Both the position numbers and the translations under genes were made by a program. A stretch of DNA of 64,000 nt. Origin: Taxawa tesnikishii (nom. ined.). Its lineage: Eukaryota > Ascomycota > Dothideomycetes > Dothideales. Shown piece by piece: positions 35,193 to 47,588 of this stretch; positions within the stretch are counted from its first letter, which is position 1, and every line of letters starts with the position of its first letter. The DNA lies in NCBI GenBank assembly GCA_030247885.1, contig JAPDRO010000008.1, positions 248,001-312,000 on the forward strand, in the 5' to 3' direction. The notes beneath the pieces were generated by a model. That model had not been told where the DNA came from. It saw only the letters and a list, made by a program, of their open reading frames with translations, and did no database searches.

Positions 35193-36127
35193 ACAAGTCG
35201 AGGCAGAGGCTGGTGTTTGTGTGGCTTGATCTTTTGTGCACATGTAGCCGATGGCACGGTCCGCACGGTCCCTCGGAAAAGCGTCGGTGTCGGGTCGGTA
35301 GAACTTTGAACAGAAATCGTTTAGCAGGAATAGAGCATCCCCGAGCGCTTACAAAGATAAAGATACTGGAACAAGAACGTCAACCGATAGATGAACAAGG
35401 GCAGAATGCGTGGGACGGATCTGTTTGCTGGTCGTGTAGGAAACGCGCCGGTGGACCGGTAGCCGGTGTACAGTTAAATCGCAGTCACCGTATCACTGGA
35501 CCGACGACGATCTTCAATCGGATACTTATGAGCCGCGTCCTTTCCGCCCCCTTCCCCAGAGGGCCCAGGTTGTTGATGCTATCGGACAGGCTGTTGTTGT
35601 TGTTCTTGTTGTTGATGGCGCAAGACGGAAGCGAGAGGCCGGCCTGATGATGTTCCGGTGTACCAGCCCAGCCCAGCCGAGTCGAGCCGAGCCTCTCTCG
35701 TTCGCCGGGCGTCAATCAAAACCACCCATCTAGCCCACGTGCTCGGTGCCGGCGCTCATGTATTCCTGACGCGAAGAGGCAGCGACTTGGCTAACAGAGA
35801 GAGGAGTCGACGAGGCCTCGTACACCACGCCTCGATAAACCATGGTCTGGTCGCACGGCATGTACGGCATGCCTGAGGCTGTGCGTTCCTTCAAAGGTCT
35901 GTCACCGCCGCTAGTTCTCCCATCTGTTCCTCTGTTTCTTGCTCTCTCGACCCCGTTGCATAGCTCTTGTCGTTTACGTCGCTCTTGTCGTTTGCATCGC
36001 TATACATGTCGTGCCCGTGCCATGCGCGCTTCCGGCTAGATTCCCCGATGCGATCGACATAATCCGGCACACCACGTCTGTCGGCCGAACCCTCTTCAAC
36101 AAGCACCCCGAGTTCCAGCACCCAAGG
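35193..36127. other. intergenic
   Basis: About 935 bp between two plus-strand genes. The last 190 bp are open in the frame of the next gene but look non-conserved. Nothing else supported. Confidence 0.4.
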
Positions 36128-38375
36128 ATGGCCGGCATCCCGTCCGTCCAGGACATTCTCATGCTTGCGGGCATAGCATGGAAGATCGGAAGAGCGTTCA
36201 CTAACGGGCGCAAAGGCGCGCCCGCCGAGTTTCAATCCGTTAAGAGTGAGGCTGAAGCGCTCAGCCAAGCTCTCCAGCTGCTCGCCGATGCCTTCTCTGA
36301 GGATGGCGGAATGTTGGAGAATGCGGATGCCTCTACAAAGAACGCTGTCACCACGATACTTCAGTCTGCACAGACTACGCTGGACGATCTCGATTCGCTG
36401 GTGGAGCGATATCAAGTCATCAAAAAATCGCAGACCGAAGGAGGGTGGGTGGTCGAGAAATCATGGAGAGATGCCGTACTCAAGAACTGGAGAACTATCA
36501 TCTGGACTACCGAAAGGGAAGTATTCAGGATCTGAGAGCAATGTTGCAGATGCACTCCAGCACAATCAACCTCACCATGCAGGCAATGCAAAGGTATGCT
36601 CATACCGCGGCGTGGCTGTTCTGGATGAAGACTGATTGTCCTTAGCGGATCTTTAAGGAGGCTCGAGAAGACAGTATTGCCAATGGCAGGCAGGGTAGAT
36701 GAGATTCATCATGCGGTCCATGGATCACTCAGCGAGCAGCTGAACGACATACATCGAGTTATCATGGCCGTCGCAGATGCTACGCCCTCGTTGCGCGCGC
36801 ATCGACTGGAGACACAGGCCGAGGTTCAGCGCCCTCCACTATCACTACCTCCCAGTGGTTTATCTGCTCTCCCACCTGCAGTTCAAGAGTCTCGCATTTC
36901 GGATCCCCGTCACTGAGTTGGAGTTCAACCTCGCCGGCCTCGGAATTCTCAGACGCCAGTCCCCGTACGAGACAGGCCAGCCTGGCACGTCCACTTGGGC
37001 AGCTACCGTTCGAAGAAGATCAACACGGAACATCCTGGTTCGCGATACCATCCGACGCGGACCCTTTTCGTGCTTTGTCTGGCTGCTTTGAGCACTGGAG
37101 CCTGCCTCAATCCGCCGCCACAACCGAGAGGATCCAGGACATCTCAGCGCGACCGCGATCTTTAGCCCGAAGGGATTCGGAAACCATACCTTCAGATGCT
37201 CTCCTCGGTGTGACGTCTGCGGAGGCCCAGCAAAGCCTGTCTTCCTCGCCGGCCACGCCATCATCATTCTCGATGGACAGAGGAGCTGTTGCACCTCCTC
37301 AACCCGTAACAGCACCACCACCACGCCCGTCAACGCCTCCTCGATCCTCTCAGAGACGACAGTCGCAAACATCGACCCTCTCCCCTAGCAGTCCCTTACT
37401 CCGCCACGGTTCCGCAGCCACGGAAGCCGGCCCACACTCCGCATTCGAACGTCCTCTCTTCCGCAACTCCGTCCGCCTGTTTGAAGGTGAAGCGTCGCTC
37501 ATCGAGCTCACCCAACTCAATCCTGATGCACCAGACCCACGTTACGAGCTCGAGATGAGAGAACTGGCCACTGACGCGCGGGTGTACGTGGTCCGACGAT
37601 GCGAAAACCTGCCCAACGGCGGCCACACGTACGCGACATCAATCTGGACGATCGCGGACGACTTCTCCGTTCGCGCGCAGCACAGGCTGCCCGAGACACC
37701 CGAGCCCGTACCTTATGCGAGCGTGTTTGACGCGGAGAAGACGAGTCTAGACGGCGAGATCGTGCTGCAGTTGCACAGCGCGAAGTGGGGAGAGCAGTGC
37801 ATCTCGGAGCTCAAGACCGGGTGGGTGAACTACGTGTTCCGAACACAGGAGGCCGCGTGCGCGTTCCAGTCGGCCGTCTTTGGGCGGAGGCTGCTGGACA
37901 GTTTCCGGACGGAGAAGACGTGCGTGTTGCACGAAGGGCTGAGGGGCACCTTCGCATTCGAGGAGCAGCTGGCGGGTATTGAGTCGTTGCGGCTGTGGGA
38001 AGAGGATGGAGTGACGATGCCGGGGCCGCGGGCGGCGTCATGGCGCTCTTGCACCTGAGCTCGAGTTTCGGCGATGGTTGGATCAGGTGGTGGATAAACG
38101 ACACACGCCAGCCCATGCGCGTCAAGAGCGAGAGTGCGAAGGTGGTCAAGATCAAGGGACTAGATGTTGCGGTCGCGAGGATCAAACCGGGCGGTGGTGG
38201 ACAAGGAGGGGGCGGGGGTTCGGCAAGGAGGGATTCGGCGGTTGGCCAAAGGAGGTGGAATGAGAGGAGGTTGCCTGGTATGAAGATGGAGTTTTCCACC
38301 GAGGAGGAAAAGAAGAGATTTCTGGGCCTCGTCAGAAGGGCCCAGATGAACATGGTGGCTTTACCGGACATTTGA
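36128..38375 (+). CDS. large fungal protein of unknown function, frame-disrupted
   Basis: Starts MAGIPSVQDILMLAGIAWK, then a helical region (EFQSVKSEAEALSQALQLLA, TILQSAQTTLDDLDSLVERY) like the N-terminal helices found in many fungal STAND/NLR-like and related proteins, but no NTPase follows. An intron at 36594-36645 is clear. The middle is a long Pro/Ser-rich linker, and the C-terminal third is a folded-looking module: ELEMRELATDARVYVVRRC, EIVLQLHSAKWGEQCISELK, FRTQEAACAFQSAVFGRRLL, FGDGWIRWWIND. Frame changes near 36514, 36906 and 38005 each equal one missing base; adding three bases gives 732 residues. I do not recognise the C-terminal module. The start at 36128 is favoured over the in-frame 35939. 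Confidence 0.66.
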
Positions 38376-38915
38376 GGGCGTAAGACCGACTGTGGAGCGT
38401 TTGTGGGGGTTTTCATCGTATGGCGTTGGTGGTGAAGTGGAATTGGTGTAGATACCCATTGCTGTTCTTTTATTTTTGGGTCTCGTAGGAGTAGCGCGCA
38501 TGTCAGTGCCGCAGAGCATGGAATGGATTTGAAGTTGCACTGTGTGGATGAGGCTTTCTGATTTGGAATGGTCATGTTCTGTCGTGTTGACATAACGTTC
38601 TATGCCGTTGAGAGAAGTAGTGATAGACACAACTCCCCCATGGGTGTGTTGTCCTTTTTGTATTCATGTTCCGGTGCAATCCCTTTCTCCTCCTCCCGGA
38701 CCAACCCTCAACTGATGACGATGATGGGTACGTGTGTCATGATGTTGGTCCGTTGCAGTTGTTGTTGGCAATCCTTGTCTCAGTCAAGAGCCGTATTGAA
38801 GGATGAATGGGCTGTACACATGGAATTCAAATCACGCTAGCCAAAGCGGTGAGCGGTAGCCGTGCCAAGTTGTTCACCTGCCTCAACCAAGCCCTTGCAA
38901 ACATTCTACCAGAAC
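38376..38915. other. intergenic, convergent 3' ends
   Basis: About 540 bp between two converging genes. No coding signal. Confidence 0.4.
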
Positions 38916-40202
38916 TCAAGACAGGTACCTCCCGTCCACATACCACTGCCCCTCCCATTCAGGCCCTAAAACCTCGCTAGGTACTCTCGGCCTACTCAGC
39001 TGCGTCGAGAAATTCGCTCTCGGCCCCTCCTCCTCCACACTTCCAGGGCCATAGTTGCGGTACTCCTCAAACTGCGTCATATTCGTCCTCTCATCGCCCA
39101 CATTCCAGATACTCCAACCTGCCGGATTGACGACCTCGCTCAGATACGTCTCCTGGAAGGTCACCCTCGCGTAATTCCTCCATGGGCGGCCTAGGTAAGT
39201 TATACCGGCCTGCGCGTCCACGGAGGCATTGACGCCGCGCACGCTGCTCCGGTTGATGACGTACCAGGCCGAGTTGTTCGCGCTGCGGCCGGACGCGGTG
39301 ATGTAGCCTGCGGCGATGATGGAGATGTCGATGTGCTCGAACCAGGCTTGAGCGGTTTGTCCGAAGATGAAGTCGATGGCGCCCTGGATCAATGACTTGG
39401 CGTATATCTGGGCGCCCTTGTTTGCGAGAAGCGTGTCTTGGTAGCCGATGAGCTGGACACCGTAGTAGCCTTGGTTTGTGGCTTGCGCGGAAAGGGCGAG
39501 GGCTTGACCTTTGGTGGGTGTGTGGCCGAAGGTGTTGATGAGGTTTAGGTTGTACTGGGAAGGGATTAGGCTAGATTGGAGGTGGTATGGGGAGGTACCG
39601 GACTTACTATTTTCAAGTTCTCGGCCCAGGCTCGCACGGTAGCTGTGAGGTCGTTGCTGGAAACGTTGTTCTGCGACAGATTGAACGTAACGTTGACGGT
39701 GTTCGCATGGTACGAGTGGGCGTCTTGGGTGTATCCCTGGATCGTGAGGTTTGCCGCTCGAGGCGCAATGTACTGTGTCCGGATTAGTGATGGACAATTT
39801 AGAATCTCAATGTTCCTAACTTGCCACTTGCTCATTGTAAGTGCCAGGATAGATGAAGAGATATTGCTCGCCAGTCTCGTTGACCGAGAGCGCGTTCACC
39901 CCTTCCTGAACCGTGCCGTATGTTCCGGAGCCGCCAATAGGGTTCACTACCACAGCGCCTGCAGGAGCCTTCGTTCGAACGGCAAAGTAAGCCGACCGCG
40001 TGGCTGTATGTGTTGTGGATTTCGAATTCAATCTTGTCTTGCTAATAAACGTAGAGGAAGCTTTTGTGGTCGAGTGGGACGTGCCACATGTAATGCTTGT
40101 CGGATACGCAGATTGTCCAGCAGGGCTGGACAGAACAGGCGCAGCAGCAGCAGCGAAAGCGCAAAGTGTGAAGAGAGTCGAAGACCTCATATTGCCAACC
40201 AT
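38916..40202 (-). CDS. secreted pectin methylesterase (CE8)
   Basis: Removes methyl esters from homogalacturonan in plant cell walls, opening it to pectinases. Exons are 40202-39828, 39772-39608 and 39554-38916, in phase, 392 residues. An N-terminal signal peptide (MRSSTLFTLCAFAAAAAPVLSS, from Met 40190) and a Ser/Thr-rich linker precede the right-handed beta-helix. Conserved pieces in order: YLFIYPGTYNEQ, GQALALSAQ, GYQDTLL (catalytic Asp), GAIDFIFG (catalytic Asp), and LGRPW. Introns are GTGGCA and GTAAGT donors. No frame break. The signal peptide and full active site indicate a working secreted enzyme. Confidence 0.93.
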
Positions 40203-40977
40203 AACGATTTACAAGAAAGAAACGCAGTAAGCAGACCTACTCTCGAGAGACAGCAGCCCCAGCATATATATTGTAGACGTCAAGCCCAGTGCCAATCCTG
40301 CAGGTACGGCAGAGAGACCCAAGTAACTGGCATTGTCTACATGGCAACTCGAGAACGGATTGGCGGAACGGCGCTCGTAGGGTCCCAGATGCTGCATGTT
40401 CTTCCGAAAGGAACAAGCACCAAAGGGGCAAGAAAGATCGCTCAACATGCCCAGTGCTGTATACCATGCGGGGTAACAACAACATTCTGCCGGGGTTTAT
40501 GGAGGAATCAGGGAGGGCATGACAGGGGACGTGATTGGCGGAATCATCGTGTAGAGTCTTCTGTGCAACCACCGGCATGAGTGCCATGCTCCAGAAAGGC
40601 AGTGGTCTGCACTTACAAGCTTTCACAGTTGAAGGCGACAGGAATAATAGGCGTTCTGGGCGGAGATCTGGCTCATGCAACACATCTCTAGACGACCACG
40701 TTAGAACGATCATTGCAATTTGTTCTTTTTGGACCGCTGCTGGGTAGTGCAGACACTCTGGTCCAAAGAAGCAACAGGTTCCAAACCCGGTAATATCGAA
40801 CTCGGTTCATTATTCATCGTTTCACAACGACTATCGTGACAATAAAAGAACATGAAGCGCCCCCTTGCTAATCTCAGAAACTTTTCCCATGCCGTTGATC
40901 ATATCATCGTGCCACAGGAACGCCCTTGCTAAGAAAAGGAAAGAAAAAGAAAAAGGATGATAGCCCAGTTGGTGCAA
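40203..40977. other. intergenic: pectin methylesterase upstream region
   Basis: About 775 bp between the pectin methylesterase start and the stop of the F-box-type gene. Presumed promoter and 3' UTR. A plus-strand open frame across the esterase gene and this region is a shadow. Confidence 0.4.
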
Positions 40978-42440
40978 TTACAGCCTGATCCACCCCTTCT
41001 CCACCGCCCTCAAGTACTCATCTTCGCTGACTATCTCCCAGTTGCCCTCGTCCTTGCCGTACAGTCCAGTGGTACCGTACGGACCTTTGGACGAACTCGT
41101 CTTAGTCGCAGGCCACGAGCCGCCCGATGAGATCTGAGGCAGGGCGAAGTCTCCATGGACGACGCAGTCGCGGGGGTCGAAGATGCAGTCTGCGAAGAAG
41201 AGCTCGATGGCCAGCTGCCCTCGCACCCGCTGCCGATGTGCGATGAGGTTGCGGGCCTGATTCAGGAGTCTGCGCAGATTGTCGAGCTTGCGCTGCTTCG
41301 CGTCGGCGCCCTTGGCGGTGTGGGAGTGGGAATGGTCGCAGAGATGCAGCGCGCGCACCTGACAATCGCCCTGCCAGCGGACTTCGTCGTTGCTGAAGAG
41401 ATCAATGCACATGGATGGCACACTGATGGAGAGGTCTTTGAGCCTGGGACAGCCGGTCAGAATCTCGCAGATGTGCTCGCCGGACTGCAGGGTTCCTGGG
41501 TTTGCGTGGAAGAAGCCGTTTTCGGATCTCGGGGCGTGCTCGAGGACACGGATGGTGGATTGCGAGGCTTTGACGATAGCCATGACGCCCTCGATGGACA
41601 CGGTCGAGAGGCAGGAGATATGGAATTCTTCGAGGTTGGTCGCTGTACGGGCGATGATGGCGAGGTCTTCGTCGTTGATGGGTTTGAAAGTTGTGTTGCC
41701 GAAGATCTTGAAGCGCTTGAGGTGCTGGAAGTTGACGCGGGGTCTTGCAGTGCTTGAAGGTCGATGCGGTTCGCTGGATCTTTCATCTCAGAGTCCTTGA
41801 GGCACAAAGCCTGCAGTTCGAGTGATGTCACGGGCATGTCGTTGGCGTCTGCTATGCCCAGAAGGTGCGTCCAGTCCTCTGCGCTACCACGCCGCAGAAG
41901 AGTCCATGGTATGCTGATCGAAGTCAAGTTGCGGCAGCTTCTCAACGTGGAGAAGATGAGGCGGTCTGTCTCGGCGACGTAGAACCCGTTGAACCACAGA
42001 CGCCTGATATTCTCTGTGATCTTTGGGTGGTTCTTGAAAAGCGTTGCAGTCTGTGTCAGAAAGCCAAAGGGCGGACGGTAGGTGGCCATGTCGGACAGTC
42101 TGTCGACCAACTCGTAGAGATGGTACATCTGCCGTCGTCCGGAAAGCTCCACCCATCCTTCAGCGCCGCGCCACCTTCGCAGGTGAAGGTCCTGGAGAGC
42201 ATACTTCAGAGCCCACTCGTGCCATCGCGAGCAGACCTGGCGGATAGATGCGGTAGAATCCCAGCGGAGGGTGTCTGGACTAACTGGTCCGCGCACGTAG
42301 CGGGTGAGCTTCGCTTCCTGCAACGGCAACGGGGCCTTGCTCAGACCGTAGGTGTATGTGACGCACTCTGTACTTTCGAGCAGGGCAGCTTGCTCGAGGA
42401 TGTTGGTCAGGATTTCTTGAGGGAGGCTATTGAGGTGCAT
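40978..42440 (-). CDS. F-box-like protein with LRR-type body, frame-disrupted
   Basis: N-terminal MHLNSLPQEILTNILEQAA is a typical F-box start, which would dock to Skp1 in an SCF ubiquitin ligase. After SIRQVCSRWHEWALKYALQDLHLRRW come irregular Leu-rich segments (IRRLWFNGFYV, SCRNLTSISIPW, VTSLELQALCL, FKIFGNTTFKPI, LEEFHISCLSTV, CPRLKDLSISVPS) like those of fungal F-box/LRR proteins. The frame changes at a G4 run at 41739-41742 (CCCC on the coding strand); one added base gives 487 residues. The substrate is unknown. A CCTGTG repeat lies in its 5' UTR. Confidence 0.72.
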
Positions 42441-42450
42441 TGCTGTGATG

Positions 42451-42480
42451 CCTGTGCCTGTGCCTGTGCCTGTACCTGTG
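42451..42480. repeat. (CCTGTG)n repeat in 5' UTR
   Basis: Five near-perfect 6-bp units 10-40 bp upstream of the F-box-type start codon. Confidence 0.9.
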
Positions 42481-43346
42481 CTATTGAGGTGAAGTAGCAG
42501 TGAGTCTTTGTGATGTCGGTGGTGTACGGGGGAGAGAGAGAGGGGAGAGAGAGAGGGGGGAGCAAAAGGTTCGACAAAGGCGAGGCGGGGAGGTTGTGTG
42601 CTGAGGCAGACGACACTTATACTTCAGACCCGACTCGCCTATGTCGGATGGCGCAGGACTCGCAACCGCGACTGTTCGAGCGGTCTATGAGGAAAAAATG
42701 CGTGGCACATGGCCAAGGGACAGCCGGCGGCATCCCTGTCGTACTTCTGTCGTGTTGCGGGCGTTGCGAAAGGGTTTGCGCATCACTCGTTACCCACAAC
42801 TGCAGAACGTTGGTCTCAGCTACGGTCACGGTTGCATCTCTTACATCACGGAAACCTCTGCAGTGCTGGGCAACGTCGGCCTACCTCTACCACGCGCGAC
42901 CAAAAGAGGTTTCCCGGGGTAATAGAATCACTTTGTGGGTGAGAAGTCTTGTATTTATGGGGTAATAGTAACCAAAGCGTGCGGAGAGCGACGGTCACGA
43001 CACGATCCGCCAAGCAAAGCCGCCATGAACGCCGATGCCGTTGTTCCTTGCAAATGCTTGCATGCGAGACCGCGTGACTCGTCCGGTGTTTTTCGATGAC
43101 ACCAGAAATCCGCTGATTCGCGCCATACACCGTGATGGTTTGGAGTTGCGCTGCGATGCGAAACTGCCCTCTCAAAAGGCTCGCTTTGACTCCAACACCG
43201 CTTTGTCCAACCACGCCTGCCCGGACGCCACTTACCAATGGAAACTCCAGAGTTACCATCGCGCCGGAGACAGACTACAGAGCATCGAGCGGGGAGACAG
43301 GTAAACGTTGACATGGTTCAATGGCAGGTACACCCCGTTGTTACGT

Positions 43347-43420
43347 CCCGTCCTGTCCTGCCATGCCCTGCCCTGTCCTGCGTGGCCATGCCATGCCATA
43401 CCACATCATACCATACCGCT
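43347..43420. repeat. degenerate 5-bp repeat (CCTGY / CCATR)
   Basis: About 14 imperfect pentanucleotide units, CCTGT/CCTGC on the left grading to CCATG/CCATA on the right. Confidence 0.82.
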
Positions 43421-43513
43421 GCCACGTCCAATCCGTCGTAATAGCACTGTTGCGCCGGAACTCCGCGCTCACAGTGACAACCAATGCATGCAGACCAAAC
43501 ACTCGTCAGCTCC

Positions 43514-44535
43514 TCACATGCTCCAGATCCTGTTTCCCACCCGTATGCGGAAGGTCAACGGGTTAAGTCCAGAGCTCGAAAGTCTAGACGCGAGACCTGC
43601 ATTTGGGTCTCGCTGACTGGAGGCATCGCGGTACTTCAGGAACTGTGTACGGACAGTTTCCGCTATGTTCAGGTCCGCGATGATGATTTCGCCCGAGTTG
43701 AATGCATCGAAAATATGTGCATCGGAAGCAGGCGCCGTTGACGCAAGGAGGGCATCCCTTTCCCCTCCTCCACCCTCGGGCTCGGTACTCTCTTCAGGCC
43801 CCTCATGTCTCCCTGAAGGATTGAGGTCCTGCAGTTCAATGTCGACAGGGTCGTGGTCTGCTCTGAGCAAGCCACGTTCCTCGAAGTCGTGATTCTGGGT
43901 CGTCCTCGCAGAGTGCTGCGACCCAGCGCCCTCGGCAGCTTCTTTCGCTCTTTGTTTAGCGATTAGAATGGAAAGATGGATGAGCTGCAGTGCCAGGACC
44001 ACGAAATCAAGCAGGACAAGATGGATCTTCGATGTCGGACCTTTCTGTCCAATAAAGTCCATCGCCAGTCCTCCATGTAGATAGCCTCTTGTTGCTTCTC
44101 CTGCCTCCGGGCGATTAAGCCAGGTATGGAAGAAGAGACAGAGCATGTTAACGCCGAATATCGCGCCGATATATGGTCGATTCTGCGGCGGATCAGGGAA
44201 TATTGGAGGTTTGGGCGTCAGAAAGACGAACTGCACGAACGCGCGCAGAACAAAGCGCAGGAAGGAGCAGCTTCACATATGTCAATACAACGCTCTTAGA
44301 GCTGAGACTGCAAGCTCACGCACTCCATGTAGTATATCGTCGACAGTTCGGCGTATATCAGCATATCGATGTTCCGCATCAGGTCCCCCAGAAATGCCTC
44401 CCTCTTCTTGTTGAACATGCGCCTATTGCGCTGCCTTCGCTCCTGCAGGCTGATAACCCTATTCGAGCCATCGTTGCCAGACGCGCGTGCATTGCCAGTG
44501 TCGCTTGTAGCTGATGTTGAGGGCTCATCGTTCAT
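43514..44535 (-). CDS. dsc4: Dsc E3 ligase complex subunit 4-like membrane protein (DUF1746)
   Basis: Multi-span protein like the Dsc4/DscD subunit of the Golgi Dsc ubiquitin ligase, which controls SREBP cleavage and hypoxia adaptation. Exon 1 (44535-44324) has NKKREAFLGDLMRNIDMLIYAELSTIYYM; splicing from a GTGCGT donor to 44270 gives IYYMDCSFLRFVLRAFVQ, the most conserved family segment. Spans follow at PYIGAIFGVNMLCLFFHTWL and IHLVLLDFVVLALQLIHLSIL, then an acidic, low-complexity cytosolic tail and a conserved end. 322 residues, no frame break. A second donor three codons away would put the rest out of frame. The Dsc4 name rests on my memory of the DUF1746 family. Confidence 0.75.
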
Positions 44536-44876
44536 TGCTCGATTCGTTAAGCAGCCGGTATTCAAATACCACGGAGCGCATTAGTGCTGGGAGAGGGCAT
44601 GAGAATATGCACAGCAGTCGTTCAAAGTACCGTGGAAGGTCGGCATGCGATCTCTGGTGATCAAGACGACGATGCTAAGCAAGCTGGACTCGACCGGGAG
44701 AGACGGCGGCGACGGCCGAGATCCCGAGCTCGGCTCGCTTTCGCCGAAATGGATCTCGCGTTTGACGCGTCGCGTTGACCTACTTGCCTTACTTGCCTAT
44801 TTGGAACTCAGTGACCTCCAATTCCCTCCTCCGTACCGCGAACTAGTCTCAGCCATTAACTGTACAACACATACCA
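44536..44876. promoter_or_regulatory. divergent promoter region, Dsc4-like / RFC2
   Basis: 341 bp between divergent start codons. No named site recognised. Confidence 0.4.
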
Positions 44877-46126
44877 ATGGCAAGCTTCTTCGACATCAAA
44901 GCACGGAAAGCCGCCGCCGCCGCAGCTGCTGGTGCCGGCTCATCGAAAACAACCGCACCCAAGGAGACCAACCGACTACAGCCATGGGTTGAGAAATAGT
45001 AAGATTGAATATCTTCTACCCTACCGCTTTAGCATATCCTCGCCTCTAACACACTCAACCAGCCGTCCTAAGTCCCTCGACGATGTGACCTCCCAAGACC
45101 ACACCATCACCGTCCTCCGCCGCACCCTCCAATCCGCCAACCTCCCCCACATGCTCTTCTACGGACCGCCAGGCACGGGCAAAACCTCCACCGTTCTCGC
45201 ACTCGCCAAACAGCTCTACGGGCCCGATCTCTTCCGCTCGCGCGTGCTCGAACTCAACGCCTCCGACGAGCGCGGCATCTCCATCGTCCGCGAAAAAGTC
45301 AAGGATTTCGCACGCATGCAACTCTCCAACCCACCTGCGGGCCCGGCGGGCGAGGAGTACAGGAAAAGTATCCGTGTCCGCCGTACAAGATCATCATTCT
45401 GGATGAGGCGGACAGCATGACGCAGGATGCGCAGAGCGCGTTGAGAAGGACCATGGAGACGTACTCGAAGATCACGCGGTTCTGCTTGATCTGTAATTAC
45501 GTGACGCGGATCATCGATCCGTTGGCGAGCAGGTGCAGCAAGTTTCGGTTCAAGAGCCTGGGGGACGATAACGCGAAGAAGCGACTTGGGGATATTGCGG
45601 CATTGGAGGGGTGAAGATGGAGGACGGAGTTATTGAGATGTTGATCAAGTGCGCAGACGGGGACCTCAGAAAAGCGATCACGTTCCTGCAGAGCGCTGCG
45701 AGGCTCGTGGGCGCTCAGCCAGCAGGGGGTTCAAGGGATGAAGATGCCATGGACATGGACATGGACAGCGCCCCGTCATCTGGCAAGCTAATCACCGTCC
45801 GGAGCATCGAGGAGATCGCGGGCGTGATACCCGACTCCACTATCGACCGATTGCTGCAGGCCATGCAGCCGAGATCCAAGGGCTCGGTGTACGACTCCGT
45901 AGCGGGCGTGGTGACGGGTTTGATCGCAGAGGGCTGGAGCGCGACGCAAGTGGTCACGCAACTCTACGATAAAATTGCCATGAACGACGCTATCCCGGAT
46001 CGGCAGAAGAACAAGATCGTCATGTCATTCTCAGAAGCGGATAAGCGGCTGGTGGACGGTGCGGACGAACATCTGGCTATTCTGGACCTGAGCTTGCAGA
46101 TTGCAGCGGCTCTTGCTGGGAGTTGA
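44877..46126 (+). CDS. rfc2: replication factor C subunit 2, frame-disrupted
   Basis: AAA+ small subunit of the clamp loader that places PCNA on DNA at primer ends. Exon 1 (44877-44998) encodes [13 protein letters not shown] and LQPWVEK; an intron (GTAAGA..CAG, 44999-45062) restores YRPKSLDDV. Then Walker [19 protein letters not shown], Walker [11 protein letters not shown], the SRC arginine finger in [12 protein letters not shown], and the C-terminal collar domain. Frame changes at A4 (45364-45367) and G4 (45608-45611) each equal one missing base: the first splits EEYRK from [10 protein letters not shown], the second LEG from VKMEDG. Adding both gives 395 residues. An Asp-Met-rich insert lies before the collar. 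Essential in fungi, so true double inactivation is improbable. Confidence 0.95.
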
Positions 46127-46712
46127 AAGGAGAACCACCACCAACAACAGGTCAAATGTTGTGAGATGAAACGTTTACGGTCCGAGTTGGTGAATATGGG
46201 TTGACCGCAGTTGCTGCGCTTTCCAGGCATCGCATTCTCGGGCGAAGGGTTGCAACTCCCTTTCTTCGCTGAATCTGTAAAAGCTGAGAAGGACTACGGA
46301 AAATGGAAAGGGAGAAAGAAACTCGGATATGCAAGCATCCAACGTGACAGATACGCTGTACAAGGGCAGAGACAGGTTGACGCGCCAGCGTGTTGGGACA
46401 CTGAATACACAGTATCGAGGAACGAGGATATAGTATGAGGATGAGGGTGTATTGCATCTATTCGTGTATCAAGATCATAACGGCTCCGTTCTAAGAGATT
46501 GTGCACTTGACAGGCAGACCGCAGGGGCCGGACTTGTCGTGCTCTTCCCTGTGTTGGGGTTGTGTGCTTGTCTGTTGGGGTTCTTGTCGAGCCTGTGGTA
46601 CCGCAGCCTGCGTCGTTGTCGAAGGCTTCCCCTGCTGCGCTGGCTCCGTTGTCTCCGGCACTCCTCCGCCTACCGCCTCCTTCTCTGCCGCACCCGCGGA
46701 ACTGCCATCTAG
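46127..46712. other. intergenic, convergent 3' ends
   Basis: About 585 bp between RFC2 and the converging flavodoxin gene. No coding signal. Confidence 0.4.
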
Positions 46713-47588
46713 TCACGCGGAGAAGTTGACCTTGGCGAGCGCCTGGTAGAAGGCCTTACCCTGCTCGGTGGCCAGGAGGAGCTCCTTCTCGGTTGGCTGG
46801 CGGGAACCGTCACCACCCTGTAAATGCTGGCGTGAGTACGATTGCGTTACTTTGTCGGGGAAGAGGGGAGCGAGAGGGAGGGCTTACAGCGAAGGTACCA
46901 GCACCCCATGGGGAGCCACCGCGGACCTCAGTCAGGTCGGCAAGGGTGCCGAAGACGGTCTTGTAGCCGAGAGGGACGTAGATGAAGCCGTGGTGGGCGA
47001 GGGTGCTCATGGCGGCAATGGCAGTCGACTCCTGGCCACCACCAAGGGTACCGGTGGAAACAAAGAGACCGGCGTACTTGCCCCAGAAGGCACCAGTCTG
47101 CCACTGGGCACCAGTGTGGTCCCAGAAAGCCTTGAACTGCGCCGGGTAGTTACCGTATCTGGTGGGGATGCCGAAGAGGAATCCGTCGTACTGCTCAAGG
47201 GTCTTGGGCTCGTGGAGGACTGGGATGTTGCTCTTTGGGGAGCGTGCATCTTGGAGAGGACGTCCTCCGGGAGAGTCTCGGGGACCCTGGGCGAGGTCAG
47301 TCTTGGTCCGATAGATGGTGGAGGGAAGCGAGCGAGGTGGAGGCTTACTGGTAGAGATCGCAGGTACCGCCGGCGGCCTGATGCCCTCGGCCTCGGCCTC
47401 GGCGAGCTTCTGTACGTGACCGTACATGGAGTACTAGCAACGTCCAGCGTCAGTACAAGTGAATGTATGGTTGCAGTCAACTCAATGGTAGCGGGAAGCT
47501 GATGGTCTGAGCTGAAGCTCTAGACAAACATTGTTGCAGACTCGCGCGGGACTCGACTTACGAAGACGATGGCGATCTTTGGTGCCAT
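46713..47588 (-). CDS. Alt a 7-like NAD(P)H:quinone oxidoreductase (WrbA/Pst2 family), frame-disrupted
   Basis: FMN flavodoxin-fold protein of the WrbA/YCP4 group that reduces quinones by two electrons; the Alternaria homologue is allergen Alt a 7. Four exons: 47588-47562 (MAPKIAIVF), 47433-47349 (YSMYGHVQKLAEAE), 47286-46888 and 46817-46713. Typical pieces are MHAPQ, GFLFGIPTRYGN, FWDHTGAQW, GKYAGLFVSTGTLGGGQEST, GFIYVPLGYK, GGSPWGAGTFA and the C-terminal QGKAFYQALAKV. Exon 2 is off-frame near 47376 and exon 3 near 47234; each equals one missing base, and both added give 205 residues, normal. Dimeric or tetrameric, cytosolic or eisosome-associated in yeast. Confidence 0.9.

Larger units (their letters stand above)
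42441..43513. other. intergenic
   Basis: About 1.07 kb between the F-box-type start and the Dsc4-like stop. It contains two tandem repeats, listed separately. Open frames here lack family signals. Confidence 0.45.

Noticed and set aside
39576-40580. 334-codon open frame opposite the pectin methylesterase
   Set aside because: Runs across esterase exons, introns and promoter and has no family resemblance.
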